64,000 bases of DNA from Coenobita brevimanus (GCA_032717465.1 CM064666.1:728001-792000); one strand, 5' to 3'. Shown: positions 1-12,300, counted from the stretch's first letter. The notes: a model not told the origin generated them from the sequence alone. Translations and numbers: made by a program.

Positions 1-169
1 TACATCCCTTGACCAAAGACAAATGGTAATGGGTCAAATTTCTTCTGGTAGTAACTTGCACAGGCCACACATTAATATAGATTGTGTGGTTTTGGGGTCA
101 GTTTGGGTAATTGGACTGTATTTAAGTGTTAGGCTTGGTCAGGTATCTTCAATATGTCTATTAGTATTT

Positions 170-325
170 GTCTGCCTGTACCACATCCATCTATTTAATT
201 ATCTATCTACCTACCAAGCTATCCTGCCTATTTGTATCTGTCTGTCTGCTTATCTGTCTATCCATCTATCTAATTACTGTATCTATCTACCAAGCTATCC
301 ATCTATCTACCTATACATCTATCAT
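170..325. repeat. Degenerate TCTA/TATC microsatellite
   Basis: Imperfect run of TCTA/CTAC tetranucleotides. It encodes spurious Tyr/Leu/Ser-rich frames and holds no gene. Confidence 0.8.
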
Positions 326-330
326 ATAGT

Positions 331-500
331 TTATAAAGGCTTCAAAATGCTTCTGTGCGCCAGCCTCGGTCTCCTAATGGTGATTCTCCACGCTGCTCAA
401 GCCTCCCTATTCAGGCCCTTATCCCTGAGGTCACATTCCCAGGTCTTTTTCAGTCTGCCTCCTGTAACTCAATCCCTGACACCCTCCCTCCAATGCACCC
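331..500 (-). mobile_element. L-C LINE 3' fragment (antisense)
   Basis: The reverse complement matches the 3' end of the L-C family seen best at 62515-62790: the C-terminal reverse transcriptase segment with a 'REAARDRA'-like stretch, followed by a GCCTTTATAAA end. Other copies lie at 9080, 22895, 32990 and 44083. It is heavily 5'-truncated and has no intact frame. Confidence 0.65.
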
Positions 501-689
501 CCTCCTCACTCCTCTACTCCACCTCTTCCTCATTCTCCCCCTCCTCACACCTCACACTCTCCTAGTCAGTCTTGGTATGCTGTAGGTGTTAGGTACATGT
601 TGCTAGATATTATGCCTTCTAGATTAGATTAGCATTTTTAATCTGATAGGTTAAAGCTCTCAAGGCTGGGTTATGTGAAGGATTTAGAA

Positions 690-765
690 TACTTTACTCC
701 TTTCACTTTAACTTGGCTTAAAATTATCATCTCTCCATCTTCAGTTAAATAAAGTTTGTGTCAAG
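690..765. repeat. MITE-G terminal fragment
   Basis: Contains the TTTACTCCTTTCACTTTAAC terminus that matches the inverted ends of the complete MITE-G copies at 40385-40597 and 55523-55722. The partner end is absent. Confidence 0.45.
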
Positions 766-776
766 TTTTATCCACC

Positions 777-1320
777 TGTCTATCTATCTACAGCCAGACA
801 CCTTAATCCCATAAGGGGTAGCTACAAACAAATTGCCTTCATGTCACCCTGCCCCCTTCCATTATGCTGCCATCCCACAACACACACCCCTCTCACATAT
901 ACCTCTCCATCCCATCTTCGGTCTCCCCCTGCCTCTCCCCCCCTCCACCATTAGTCTCTCACTCTCCATCCCCTCAGTTCACCCCCCCCTCTCTCATATA
1001 CCTCTATACTCCATCTCTCCATCTCACCCTCAGTCTCCCACTCCCTCTCCCCCTCTCTACCTCACTCATACACTCTCCTCATTAGTCTCTCACTCTCCAT
1101 GACCTCAATTCACACTCCCACCCTCATATACCTCACCATTCCATCCCTCCATCTCATCTTTGGTCTCCTCTTCCCTCTCCCCCCATACTCCTCACTCACA
1201 TACACTCTCCTCATTAGTCTCTCACTCTCCATCCTCTCCACACGGCCAAACCACCTCAGTGCATATCTCCTAATGCTTTCTATCACATCCATATCACTCC
1301 TTCACATTCTACAACACTAA
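777..1320 (-). mobile_element. L-A LINE 3' end (antisense), internally expanded
   Basis: Begins with a TATCTATCTA tail and the L-A terminal box (CCAGACACCTTAATCCCATA), then runs antisense through the L-A reverse-transcriptase C-terminus. The - frame includes LRWFGRVERMESERL at about 1240. The middle is a tandem expansion of the Arg/Gly-rich segment. 5'-truncated and not functional. Confidence 0.75.
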
Positions 1321-1411
1321 TCCTTGACGATCATGAAAGGAATTTTTTTTACTTTAACACAATCCTATATTTTACCTTCGCTTCTGATAAGTTTTCATGT
1401 TTTAATTATTT

Positions 1412-1505
1412 TTCTATCTATCTATATATTGCCAGACGCCTTAATCCCTTACGGGGTGGCCACAAACAAATCACCTCCACATCGCCCTGTCCCCCGCCAT
1501 TATTT
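1412..1505 (-). mobile_element. L-A LINE 3' terminal fragment (antisense)
   Basis: TCTATCTATC tail followed by the inverted terminal box (CCAGACGCCTTAATCCCTTA). About 90 bp of the 3' end only. Confidence 0.7.
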
Positions 1506-1539
1506 TCATTTACCGGTATTTATTCTTGAAGTGCCTATG

Positions 1540-2560
1540 TTACTGTTGTCTTCCTCCTCAGTCATAGTTAAATAACACTTATGCAAATTTTTTTCTCTAA
1601 CAATCATTTACGTTGATTCTGACTTGTTTTTCTGGTGACTTTTTATGTGGTGAGAATATTTTTTAAATGATTATTCTGGGCGGAATGTTTTGCCATTTTC
1701 GTCTCTCCAACATCATAATTTAACAGCAACTTAATCAGTTTTCTTTTTTTTACTCTAACGGCCATTGATGTTGATTCTGACCTGTTTCTCTGGAGACTTG
1801 TTTTTCATTTTTTAGGGGGGGGGGCAGGGGGAGGGGAAAAATTGCTGTTTGTCCCTCCAACATCATAGTTTAATAGCAAGCATTTTTTTTTTTTTTTTTT
1901 TTACAGTTGTTTGGCCATGTGGAGAGGATGGAGGGTGAAAGACTGACGAAGAGAGTGTATGTGAGTGAGGTGGAGGGGGAAAGTGGGAGGGGGAGGCCGA
2001 GGATGAGATGGAGGGATGGGGTGGAGAGGTATATGAGAGAGGGGGGTGTGAGTTGGGAGCAGGGCAGTGAAATGGCGGGGGACAGGGCGACTTGGAGGCG
2101 ATTTGTTTGTGGCTACCCCAAACGGGATTGAGGCGTCTGGCAATAGATAGATAGATAGATTATTTTTATTCTGATCGATTTTTCTGGTGACTTTTTATGT
2201 TTCAATTTTTGTTTTGGTGAGGGGGGGGGGAGTTTTGGTGTTCTGTCCCTCCAACATCACAATAGACACTTAAGCAATTTTCTTTTTTTACTCAAACAGC
2301 CATTCAGGTTGATTTTGACTTGTTTTTCTGGTGACTTTTTATGTTTGAATATTTTCTTTTTTTTTGGTGGGGTGGGGGGGTAACTTCTGCTGTTTTGTCC
2401 CTCCAATATCATAGTTTAATACCAACTTCTAGCTTTTTGTTTTTTTTTATTATTCTAACTCTCCTTTATACTGATTTTTACTTTCATTTTTCAGAAGACT
2501 TCTCGTGTTTGAATATTTCTGATGCTTATTTTTTGGGAGGGGAATGCTTTGCCGTTTTTG
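1540..2560. repeat. Local tandem repeat, about 150-bp unit, five degenerate copies
   Basis: Units share TTGATTCTGACTTGTTTTTC, then a G-run, then CCCTCCAACATCATAGTTTA. Copies begin near 1613, 1769, 2164, 2310 and 2470 and have diverged. The array is interrupted by an L-A insertion at 1886-2160, so it predates that insertion. No coding content. Confidence 0.75.
1886..2160 (+). mobile_element. L-A LINE 3' end inserted in a tandem array
   Basis: T-run followed by the frame [18 protein letters not shown], a Gly/Arg-rich segment, the terminal box GGCGTCTGGCAATAGATAGA and a TAGA microsatellite tail. The frame is open to the natural stop at 2129-2131, so the copy is fairly young. Severely 5'-truncated. 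Confidence 0.8.
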
Positions 2561-4675
2561 TCTAACCTACCCTACCCTGACCCTCTAAATCTATACATCT
2601 CATGCACACTTATGGCTTAGGCTAATTTAAAAAATAAATGAATAAATAAATTTAGCAGGTGCCACAACTCAAATTCAAGCTTTTTTAAGTGTTTTCTGTC
2701 TATATCTCATCATCTGTTAACACTTTTCTTCTGTGGTACTTCCTTCACAAATGGTCCTGGGGTTATTAATAACCCCCAGGGGGACTGATGACCCTGAGGG
2801 GGGGGTAGGGTGAAGGAGGTAATTACTGACACCAATGTTGTACAGAAGTGTTGGCATATGGCAAGATATAAATAGAAACTACTTGAATTCCAGTTGTGGC
2901 TTCTGCTAAATACTTATAAACCTATATCTCTTGGTTTAGGCTAGTTGAAGATTTTTAACAAAGTGGTAATGCTATGATTAGAAATTGCCAAATATTATTA
3001 CATTTCTGAAATTCAGAACTACAGTACAACTATACAATGCATTATCACATAAGAATGTTGGAAACCACACAATAGTTTCTGAAAACTGAAAAAATGGCAC
3101 AATAGTACAGTGTATTTGTAATACTGGTACCGTAACTAGAATCATGCAGTGGCTTTCTAGATTTTAGCTTAACCTTTGCCAACAGCGATTCTCAAATTTA
3201 CGTTGGTACAGTATGTTCATTGGCGTAAGCACTGCACTGAATTATGGACCAGGCTACTAAAAAATAATAATAAATATAATTGCCGATGCATAATTGACCT
3301 ACAAAACTGAAAGGGTTAATTAACTTAAATACGGTAAAATATGTAAAAATACTATAGTACCAACTTGTACCAAACATCAAGGACTTACAGAATCACACAC
3401 CACGTGACAGAAAGTGGCGGACATCTAAACTGCAGACCCTAAACTGAAAAACTACGAACCTCTTCGGCGCAGACGACACAAGCAAAAATGAATTGATAGA
3501 TGATCGAAAACAAAAGTAACGTAAACTGCAAATGAGGATCGCAAATCCTTTATACGATACAAAAAGGGGATCCAACAATCTTTCTTAGTGGTGTTCAAGG
3601 TGCGAGGAACAGCATTCAATCCTTATTTACATCACTTTGTTGATATTGTACCAGCTGTCATTCTACCACATGCCGTTATCAGATTGACAGGAAATGTTGA
3701 GTTGTCACTAATGGAGAGAACGGATATCAGCGTGCAATAATATATTCTTAATAAAATAATATTTCCCGCGTTGTATTCTAGTATAATTGATTCAAATTCT
3801 GGATATTACGAATCATCATCTCTGAGCCTATCAAGTTATTTTTACCTAGTCTTAGCCGTTATTATTTTTTTAAAGACGATTCTTGGTATATATGAAACTT
3901 CCGATTATAAATGTTCATGCCGAAAGGAACCGAATATGAAGCAGGACGAATTTGGGAGTAATATTGTAAACAATAAATAAGAAGAAGACTGGTGAAGCAG
4001 AGTTGTTTAGTCATTTTCCATCTGCATTGTTAAAGGAAACCATTTAAGGTAATTAAATCGCATGTTGTATATCATATCTTGTATTAACCTGGGTTTCTCT
4101 TTCCAGTATGAAGTGCCAAATTTAAGTTCTTGTAATTTCGTGAGTGTTGCAACATATCCATTGACCTTTATGGCTTTTGTGTTTACTTTTGTAACTGATT
4201 TGTTCCAGACCTAGGTTAATTTTTGAAGTAAATATGGAGCTGATGGTCACCACTTGCCGCAGCCTCTCAGTTGATGTTTTCTTTATACCTGATTGTTTTT
4301 CGTTAATTATTATTATTTTTTTTTTGCATGATACTTGTTTTGTGTTAGTGTTTTTCTGATTATTTGCCTGTTTGTCAGATGAATTCTTTTGTGTAATTTG
4401 ACCACTAATGGAGTTCTACAACCTTAGGATAATGTCATCCAGTATGAAAATAACTGAATGTTAGCAAAGTACTGATATTAAGTCAAACTGTTCAGGGTTA
4501 GGTCCTTCAGTAATTTCCTAATCTTCCGTGTTGGGGGCACAAAGTTCCTCCATGGAGAAAGTTCTCAGGCCTGGTGTACATGCACAAGATCATTGATTTT
4601 CTTCTTATGCAGTAGCCATTGCCAGTCCAGTTGTAGTTTGCACAAAGTACTCTCATAGGAGCCTAACCTAATGCT
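2560..4675. other. Unassigned DNA, no gene recognised
   Basis: AT-rich sequence with only short frames (under 70 codons) in either strand, none with a recognisable protein motif or convincing splice signals. No family repeat from this window was matched here. It may hold the upstream flank of UFD1. Confidence 0.5.
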
Positions 4676-4783
4676 GATTATCCGGTATTATTTTACAAGT
4701 TGCCAATATGCGGTTCAGGGATATTACCACCGTAAATGCATGGTATGATACCTAACTTGAGGGTAAACATTCCACTGCAGCAG

Positions 4784-4811
4784 GTTAGGATAGAGTAGGT
4801 TAGGTTAGGTC
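4784..4811. repeat. Interstitial TTAGG block
   Basis: Short run of GGTTAGGTTAGGT, the arthropod telomere motif, in the forward orientation. A longer block in the opposite orientation lies at 5093-5168. Confidence 0.6.
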
Positions 4812-4847
4812 GGTCAATTTATAGTATCGGTCCCACAACAATTTTTT

Positions 4848-5041
4848 CATCCAGCCTGGGTGTTTCCAGTGGTTTTTGGTGTGATTCGTTCGAATTTGAC
4901 CTTCATTTCTATCGGAAGTCAACAGTTTCTGAGATGTGACCCATTTTTTGGCATCACAGAAACTACCGGTTTCTGACAGAAATTTACGTCAAAATCATCA
5001 ATAATCACACCAAAAACCATTGGAAACACCCAGGTTGGATG
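4848..5041. repeat. Hairpin MITE-like inverted repeat
   Basis: Left arm 4848-4886 and right arm 5003-5041 are reverse complements of about 39 bp with only a few mismatches. Both carry GGGTGTTTCC and TTTTTGGTGTGATT or their complements. Total length is about 194 bp with no coding content. The superfamily is not assignable. Confidence 0.7.
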
Positions 5042-5092
5042 TTGTTTCAATACTGAAGCCCTGGAAATAGGGCAGGGTTGGAAGTAAAATAA

Positions 5093-5168
5093 TCCTAACC
5101 TAACCAACCTAACAACCTAACCTAACCAACCTAACCTAACCAACCTAACCTAACCTAACCTAAACCTC
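5093..5168. repeat. Interstitial telomeric repeat (CCTAA)n
   Basis: About 75 bp of CCTAACCTAACC with occasional CCTAACCAA variants. This is the complement of TTAGG and supports an arthropod origin. Together with 4784-4811 it forms convergent telomere-motif blocks around the hairpin. Confidence 0.75.
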
Positions 5169-5504
5169 CCCTAACAAGGTCTAATTTACCTTGCTCTGGA
5201 GATGGTGGGTCAGACTCCACTGGCGGCCCACCCAAAGATGCTTTTCTTGTCGCAACTGGAGTCGTACGTGACAGTGAGGACACTCCACCTGACTTGGAAG
5301 GACGTCGTTCCTACACAGAAAATCGACAGAAGCCTCAGTTTTTTGGTAAAAGCTTTGAAAATCTCCCAAGGCTTCAGAGCACAGCCAGTATGGTACACAG
5401 GAGAGACAAGGCGGGACTGACTTGAATCTGGTTGAGTGCAGGAAACTTTGCTCATTGGCGGAAGAAAATCAGTGACTGGTTGATGAAGAGGGAGGGATAG
5501 CTGC

Positions 5505-5620
5505 GATTGGCTTTCATACGTCACGTGATTCCAACGCTGTCAAGTCGGTGTAAAACATCATAAAATGCATATATAATGGTTTAAAATGTATATAAAAGAC
5601 TTACAACAATGTAAGAGGCA
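5505..5620 (+). promoter_or_regulatory. Candidate promoter upstream of UFD1
   Basis: ATTGG (a reverse CCAAT box) at about 5508 and an overlapping CRE/E-box-like TACGTCACGTGA at about 5518 lie upstream of a canonical TATAAAAG at 5591-5598. Transcription would start near 5620. It lies inside the inverted-repeat structure 4676-5896, so it could belong to a mobile element instead. The call rests on motifs alone. Confidence 0.3.
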
Positions 5621-5644
5621 CTGCTGCTGCTACTGTTGGTACAT

Positions 5645-5744
5645 ATGGCTGCACGGCAGCACGCAGTTCAGGCTCTAGCTGTACTGAAGGAAATAATCAG
5701 TAATCTCGTAAACCATTCATTTCCAAGAGCAGCGACACATCCTG
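5645..5744 (+). other. Candidate leader exon with a short upstream ORF
   Basis: ATG at 5645 opens 33 codons (starting MAARQHAVQALAVLKEIISN) and ends at a plausible donor CCTG|GTTAGT. It sits about 50 bp after the TATA motif. If joined to 6319-6367 the frame stays open and would overlap the proposed UFD1 ATG out of frame. The start context is weak (C at -3). It could be an untranslated leader, a regulatory uORF or a chance frame; I recognise no protein. Confidence 0.25.
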
Positions 5745-5995
5745 GTTAGTACAGCAAAATGAGGTGCATAGGCTGATAGGTAGAATAAGTGTGTTTTCTG
5801 TGGGACCGATACTGTAGTTTGACCATTATTTCCAGAAAAATGTAACGCACAACCTGGAGGGGTGTATTGGCAACTTGTAAAAATTTACCGATTATCCTAA
5901 CTAGGGAGCTTTGACCCCCTAACCCCCATGATATTAACCACCTGAAGACTCTGTGCTGGGGAACTTTGTGCATACGACACCAGCTTATCTTGCAG

Positions 5996-6170
5996 CTTAT
6001 TCCATGTAGCTCAGTGGCAGAAAAAGACTATGCTGTGACTCAGTATTTTTCCCATAGCAGTTCTTCATAATTAGCATCACATTCCAGTGTTAATCTATAC
6101 AGTAATTACAACACAGCATTGAAGATGGAGAGATGGCACGTTCAGGCTAGGTTAGAGTAAAATTATTGTA
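5996..6170 (+). repeat. MITE-G related fragment
   Basis: Shares GCTCAGTGGCAGAAAAAGAC, the CACTTCTT...CTAGTGTTAAT core and the GGCTAGGTTAGAGT end with the complete MITE-G copies. The left terminus is missing. Confidence 0.5.
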
Positions 6171-6318
6171 GTAAGTAAAACACCATGGTTGTATGACATC
6201 AATCTCTCTCTCTCTCTTTTGGTGATGTCCTGATGGAATTTTGGTTAGAATGCCATATAATGATCTGCATTAGATGTATTACTGTATGTGGAATTACAAT
6301 GTATATTCTCTTTCTCAG

Positions 6319-6367
6319 ATCACAAGTCATTGCTGGTTAGCCTACCACTAGAGTTCCTAACACAATG
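6319..6367 (+). CDS. UFD1: UFD1 candidate exon carrying the start codon
   Basis: A good acceptor (TTCTCTTTCTCAG) is followed by 49 nt ending in ATG directly against a consensus donor (ATG|GTGAGT). A phase-0 junction after the ATG joins correctly to the next UFD1 exon, which begins with the codons for FSFNVF; the human protein begins MFSFNMF. Only the ATG would be coding, the rest 5' UTR. The inference rests on phase and position, with a 3.9-kb intron to the next exon. An undetected alternative first exon remains possible. Confidence 0.5.
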
Positions 6368-9300
6368 GTGAGTATTGTTTGAACTCATCTATCTATGTAT
6401 TTATAACCAGATGCTGTAATCCCATAAAGGATGGCCTCAAACATATTGCCTCCATATTGCCCTGTCCCCTGCCATTACACTGCCCTCTCTCCAACTTACA
6501 ACCCCCTCGCTCATATACCTCTCCACACTTCCTTCCCTCTCATCCTCGGTCTCCCCCTTCCTCTCTCCCCCTCCACCTCACTCACATACACTCCCCTCAC
6601 TCGTCTCTCACTCTCCATCCTCTCTATATGGCCAGACCACCTCAATGTACTCATAAATGTAACTGTTAATCTTAGGACAGAGGAAATTTCAAAGTAGATT
6701 TTTATAAGAATAATCCTAAAGTGAATCTTTCTTACATATGCAGGGAGGAAGAAGGGAAGACCAAAACCTGTTAGGAAAAGCAAAGTCTGAGATTGTCCCA
6801 GAGTAGACAAGTTATAAAAGTTTGAGTAGTAGTTGCCAGTAGTGTTTGTATTATGTATAGAGCTACAAGAAGAAATTGGTGAGTGTGTAGATAGTTGGGC
6901 CTGCATGTCCACCACGAAAATGGAATGTATTCAGTCAGGTTCATGGAGATGAGAGGGTGATTATCAGTGAAATATCCGTAATATCTATTTCGTATTCATT
7001 ACGCCTATATTATAAGCCACCGTTTATTTAAGTACCAGCCGTGCAACACTGGATGGTAACCATATAACCAAACCATACGTGCTCCCTACGTGTCAAGTGG
7101 GTTGGTGGAGGGTTAGTGCCCCTCCCTGTAAAACAAATAACTCAGAGTCAAATGGCCACCCCGTACGGGATTATGGCGTCTGGCAATAGATAGATAGATA
7201 GACATCCCAGGAACATTATTTAAAAGTGCCTACTTAGGTTTCATTGCTACCTGTAAAGCTGATTTTCCAGTTTTTGTGATTTACAGCACCAAATACAGTA
7301 TATGGAAATCATTGGTAGCTTTAGGAACATGTCTTGGGCTTATTTTGTGAACTGCTTGTATAATGTGGCTATAATTTGGCTCAGCGATGTGCTCTGGTCA
7401 GTGACATAAGGACAGTGAGGACCATATACTGTACTAAGTGGCTTTGGAGATTTCATAGCACTTCTTCTTTAACAATTTCTTTTGCACATCGAAGCGTAAA
7501 TATCGTTGATAGGGTTGCAAGAGGCATACTGAAAAACACCTGGGATGAGGTCATGAGTTTGAGCTCAGGGATAAGAGACTGTATAGGAGGCTGCTAGAGA
7601 TCAAACAGCATGGGATGCTACCATTAGGTGCCTAAGGCCAATGTATGCAAGCATGTTGTAGCCTTTATAAATGAAACAAAATGAATATTGAATATTATAT
7701 CTTCATATCCTTTTGTATGGAATTGATGCAAACTTATCTGTATTAAAATGAGCCACAGCATTCAAGACAGTGTTGATGTGTATTGTCCAAAATATATCAC
7801 TGAGGAAAAGATGCTGCCATGTCTCCTGTGCCATCAAGTACAGTAAATGGCTGTGGGTTACCTGGCGTGAAAGGGATTGGGAACTCCTGCTGTACACTCT
7901 GAAAGGAGAATGATCAGCAAAACAGCAATAGCTTCCTGTATGGCCTAAAAGGAGGATGACTAGCAATCTACAAGGAATGTAAAATCACCCATCCAGTGCT
8001 ATGGCATAACCAGAGATAAGGTTAAAAAGAGTTGAGGAAAATCTGTCTCTCTGTCTGTATATAGCCATACTCCAGACTCCCATAAGGGGTGACTATTTGT
8101 CTTTGAGTTACTTGTTTCATGGAAAGGGACACTAACCCTCTATCAGTCTACCTGTTGACGCATAGGGAACATTTGTTGGTTGTATGGTTATCACCCAGCT
8201 TTGTGGGTTGGTGGAGGGTTAGTGCCCTTCACCATAAAACAACTAACACTAAACTAACAACTAAATGGCCACCCCTCACAGGATTATGGCGTCTGACTGT
8301 AGATAGATAGATAGATCACAAAAGAGGAGATGAAGTTAGATAACAGAATAGATCACAAAAGGAAGAGATGTCATAAAACCCACAGTGTCACTTCAAATAC
8401 AACTCTGATACTAGTTTTATCCGCCCCTGTGTGGAGTACAACTCTCATGTGTGGGGAGGCTCCCCACATACAGCTCTTCTCAATAGGGTGGAGTCAAAGG
8501 CTTTTCATCTCATTAACTCTCCTCCTCTTACTGACTCCCTTCAACCTCTGTCTCTTCGCCGCACTGTTGCATCTTTATCTCTTTTCTATCGCTACTTTAA
8601 TGGTCACTGCTCCTCTGAACTGTCTGCTTGCATTCCTCCACCTCTACGACAGGCACGTAGCACCCGTCTGGCAGCAAACTCTCATCCCTTTTCTGTCCAA
8701 CTCTCTAATGCAAGAGTTAACCGTTACTCCCAGTCTTTCATTTATGCAACAGGTCAGCTCTGGAACTGTCTCCCTCTGTCTATATTTCCTGCTGCCTATG
8801 ATCTCCAGTTTTTCAAACGCAGTGTGTCAAGGCATCTCAAAATGATTGGATCTTGAATTTGGCTCTCTATTGTATTTTGTTTTTCTATTGGAGGGAACTG
8901 TTACTACGGGCTCATGGCCTTTGGTTCCTTCTTCCTCGCATTAAAAAAAAAAAAAAAGAAGTCAAAATATAAACTTTTGGAAGGTACGGTACTTGTTTCC
9001 TGGACTATAAGCGCCACGATGTGTTGCTTAAAGGCTTCAGAGTCCGTCAGTATTTGTCTTGTTTCATTTCATTTCGTTTATATAGGCACCAACATGCTTG
9101 CCTGTGTCAGCCTTGGTCACCTAATGGTGGTTCTCCATGGAGCTCGATCTCTGGCAGCCTCCTTATTCAGTCCCTTATCCCTGAGGCCGCACTGTATGAC
9201 CTCATCCCAGGTTTTATTTGGTCTGTTTGCTTAGTACAGTACCTTTGATTGGGAAGAAATGGCTGGTTAACTTGGCACTCTTTTCATAGTTCTTAACTCT

Positions 9301-12300
9301 GTGTTGTGGGAAGTGTTGATGATGAGGATGATGGTGATTGATGATGTAATTGATGATGTTTCTGAAGCTGCTATCCCCATTTGCTTATTGTACATTTATG
9401 ATATTTCTGGAGCCTGCCTTCCTTGCTTAAATGTGGATGTTGATGATGATGATGATGGTGAATAATGTGATGATGATGAATAATGTGATGATGATGATGA
9501 ATAATGTGATGATGATGATAAATAATGTGATGATGATGATGAATAATGTGATGATGATGATGAATAATGTGATGATGATGATGAATAATGTGATGATGAT
9601 GATGATGAAAAAGTGATGATGATGATGGTGGTGGTGATGGTGATTTTGATGATGAATAATGTGATAATGATGATGATGATGAATAATGTGATGATGATGA
9701 TGAATAATGTGATGATGATGATGATGAAAAAGTGATGATGATGATGGTGGTGGTGATGGTGATTTTGATGATGAATAATGTGATGATGATGATGATGATG
9801 AATAATGTGATGATGATGATGATGAATAATTTTATGATGATGATGATGATGAATAATTTTATGATGATGATGAATAATGTGATGATGATGGTGATGAGTA
9901 ATGCAGTGATGATGATGAGGATGATGAATAATGTGATGATGAATAATAATATGATGATGATGAATAATGTGATGATGATGAATAATGTAATGATGATGAT
10001 GAATAATGTGATAATAATAATGAATAATAATATGATGATGATGATGAATAATGTGATAATAATGATGAATAATATGATGATGATGATGAATAATGTGATA
10101 ATAATGATGAATAATATGATGATGATGATGAATAATGTGATGATGATGATGATGAATAATGTGATGATGATGAATGTGATGATGATGATGAATGTGATGA
10201 TGAATGTATTGATGATGATGATGCTAATGCCACCGACCCCATTCGCCCTTAGTTCAGCTTCAATGTCTTCGGTGAGGCCCTGCAGCCGCGTCCCTTCAAC
10301 ACACACTACCGCTGCTACTCCGTCTCCATGTTCCCAGGGGACAAGCAGGCAGTTGAGAATGGCGGCAAAAGTGAGTCTATCTGTCTATCTATCTATCTAT
10401 CTGTCTATCTATCTATCTGTCTATCTATCTATATCTTTCTATCTACCCATCTGTCTATATCTATCCATCAGTCTTTCTATTTATCACTCCATCTGTCTGT
10501 CTATCTATCTATCTGTCTATCACTGTCACCCTATCAGTTTATCTATCTATCAGTCTCTCTGTCTTTCTATTTATTTGTCTTTCTATCTTTATCTATCTAT
10601 CCATCTATCTGTCTACAGCCAAATACCACAATCCCATAAGGGGTGGCCGTTTGTCTTTGAGTTAGTTGTTTTACAGGGAGGGGCACTAACCCTCCGCCAA
10701 CCCACTTACTGACATGCAGGAAACACATATGGTTTGGTTATATGGTTACCACCCAGCGTTGTAAATGGTTTCCTGGCTTACAGGAAACCATCAGGCTTGT
10801 CACTCAGTGTAAAGCCACCTGAAGAGGAAAGAAGAGTAATAAAAAGTGACAGGAAAGATGGGAGAAATAGGAAGAGAGGAGGACAGACACAGAAAAAGAA
10901 TGATAAAGGTGAAGGAAGAAGTAGGCAGCACTACATTAAGTGAGTGGATGATGGTGAGAAATAGGAAGAGAAGAGGGTAGACACAGAAAAAGAATGATAA
11001 AGGTGAAGGAAGAAGTAGGCAGCACTACATCAAGTGAGTGGATGATGGTGAGAAATGGGAAGAGAGGAGGGCAGACACAGAAAAAGAATGATAAGGTGAA
11101 GGAAGAACTAGGCAGCACTACATCAAGTGAGTGGATGATGGTGAGAAATAGGAAGAGAGGAGGACAGACACAGAAAAAGAATGATTAAGGGATTGGCCAA
11201 GTTAGAGTACAAAGAGAATACAGTAATTAACAACAACCCTGCCTGTTAAATAAGAATAATTAACATCATCCGGACCCATAAAATAGGAATTACTAACATC
11301 ATCCGTACCCCACAGTCATCATGCCGCCCTCAGCCCTGGATGTGCTGACGCGGCTGAACATTGTGTACCCGATGCTGTTCAAGCTGACCAACCAGCGTGC
11401 CAACAGACATACACACTGTGGCGTCTTGGAGTTTGTGGCAGATGAGGGCAAAGTTTACATCCCATACTGGGTGAGTCCTTGCTTCTTACCCTCTGACTGT
11501 ACTGTGCCCTCAGATTTTGTAATTTTTTAATGAATATTCTATCTCTCTGTCTATCTATTGCCAGACGCCATCATCCCATAAGGGGTGGCCACAAACAAAT
11601 TGCCTCCATGTTGCCCTGTCCCCTGCCATTTCATTGCCCTGCTCCCAGCTCACACCCCCTCTCTCATATACATCTCCACTCCATCCCTCCATCTCATCCT
11701 TGGCCTTGAATATACATTTTTTTTTTTTTTAATTGAAGTATACAAACTTTTTCTCCATTCCCCCTCCAAGAATCAGATGAACTTAAAAACATCCTTCCCC
11801 AAAAGTGTCATTTCCAGATCTTAGATGGTAACCTGTAGCTGGTGTTATTTCATTGTCTTTACTGTAGTGTTTGACTTCTACACCTTTGTTGTTATGGATA
11901 GTTGTGTTACCATCATTCCCATTGAGGATAATGTGAACTTCAATGCCCTGTGAATGATTGTGTGGCCCATATCATTAAGCTTGTTGTTGCTAGTTCTCCT
12001 ACATTTTTTTCCTTAATCATTTATTTAAGAGGAGCCTGTGGAGTCACATGGAGAGACAGGCTGACGAATGAGGATATAAAGGAGCGTTGTGGTGTTGATG
12101 TAGATGTGATAGGAAGCATTATGAGGAACACACTGAGGTGGTTTGGCCATGTGGAGAGGATGGAGGGTGAAAGACTGACGAAGAGAGTGTATGTGAGTGA
12201 GGTGGAGGGGGGAAGAGGGAGGGGGAGGCCGAGGATGAGATGGAGGGATGGGGTGGAGAGGTATATGAGAGAGGGGGGTGTGAGTTGGGAGCAGGGCAGT

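Larger units (their letters stand above)
4676..5896. repeat. Nested inverted repeats flanking the putative UFD1 5' end
   Basis: The outer arms (4676-4711 and 5864-5896) share ACAAGTTGCCAATA and its reverse complement. The inner arms (4812-4838 and 5798-5824) share AGTATCGGTCCCACA and its reverse complement. Their order is properly nested, but spacing between inner and outer arms differs between sides. This may be a large foldback or MITE-like element or an old inverted duplication. The candidate UFD1 promoter lies inside it. Confidence 0.55.

Noticed and set aside
5210..5524. 104-codon - strand frame next to the candidate promoter, possibly a divergent gene
   Set aside because: No recognisable motif or good start context, and overlapping frames on both strands are equally open. 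Could not be supported.
8330..8845. 171-codon frame as a host gene
   Set aside because: The overlapping 141-codon frame has clear reverse-transcriptase C-terminal motifs followed by a LINE 3' UTR and poly-A.
9371..10712. Long Ile/Phe-rich (- strand) and Met/Asn-rich (+ strand) open frames of over 300 codons
   Set aside because: They are translations of the GATGAATAATGT microsatellite, with no protein-like composition or start context.
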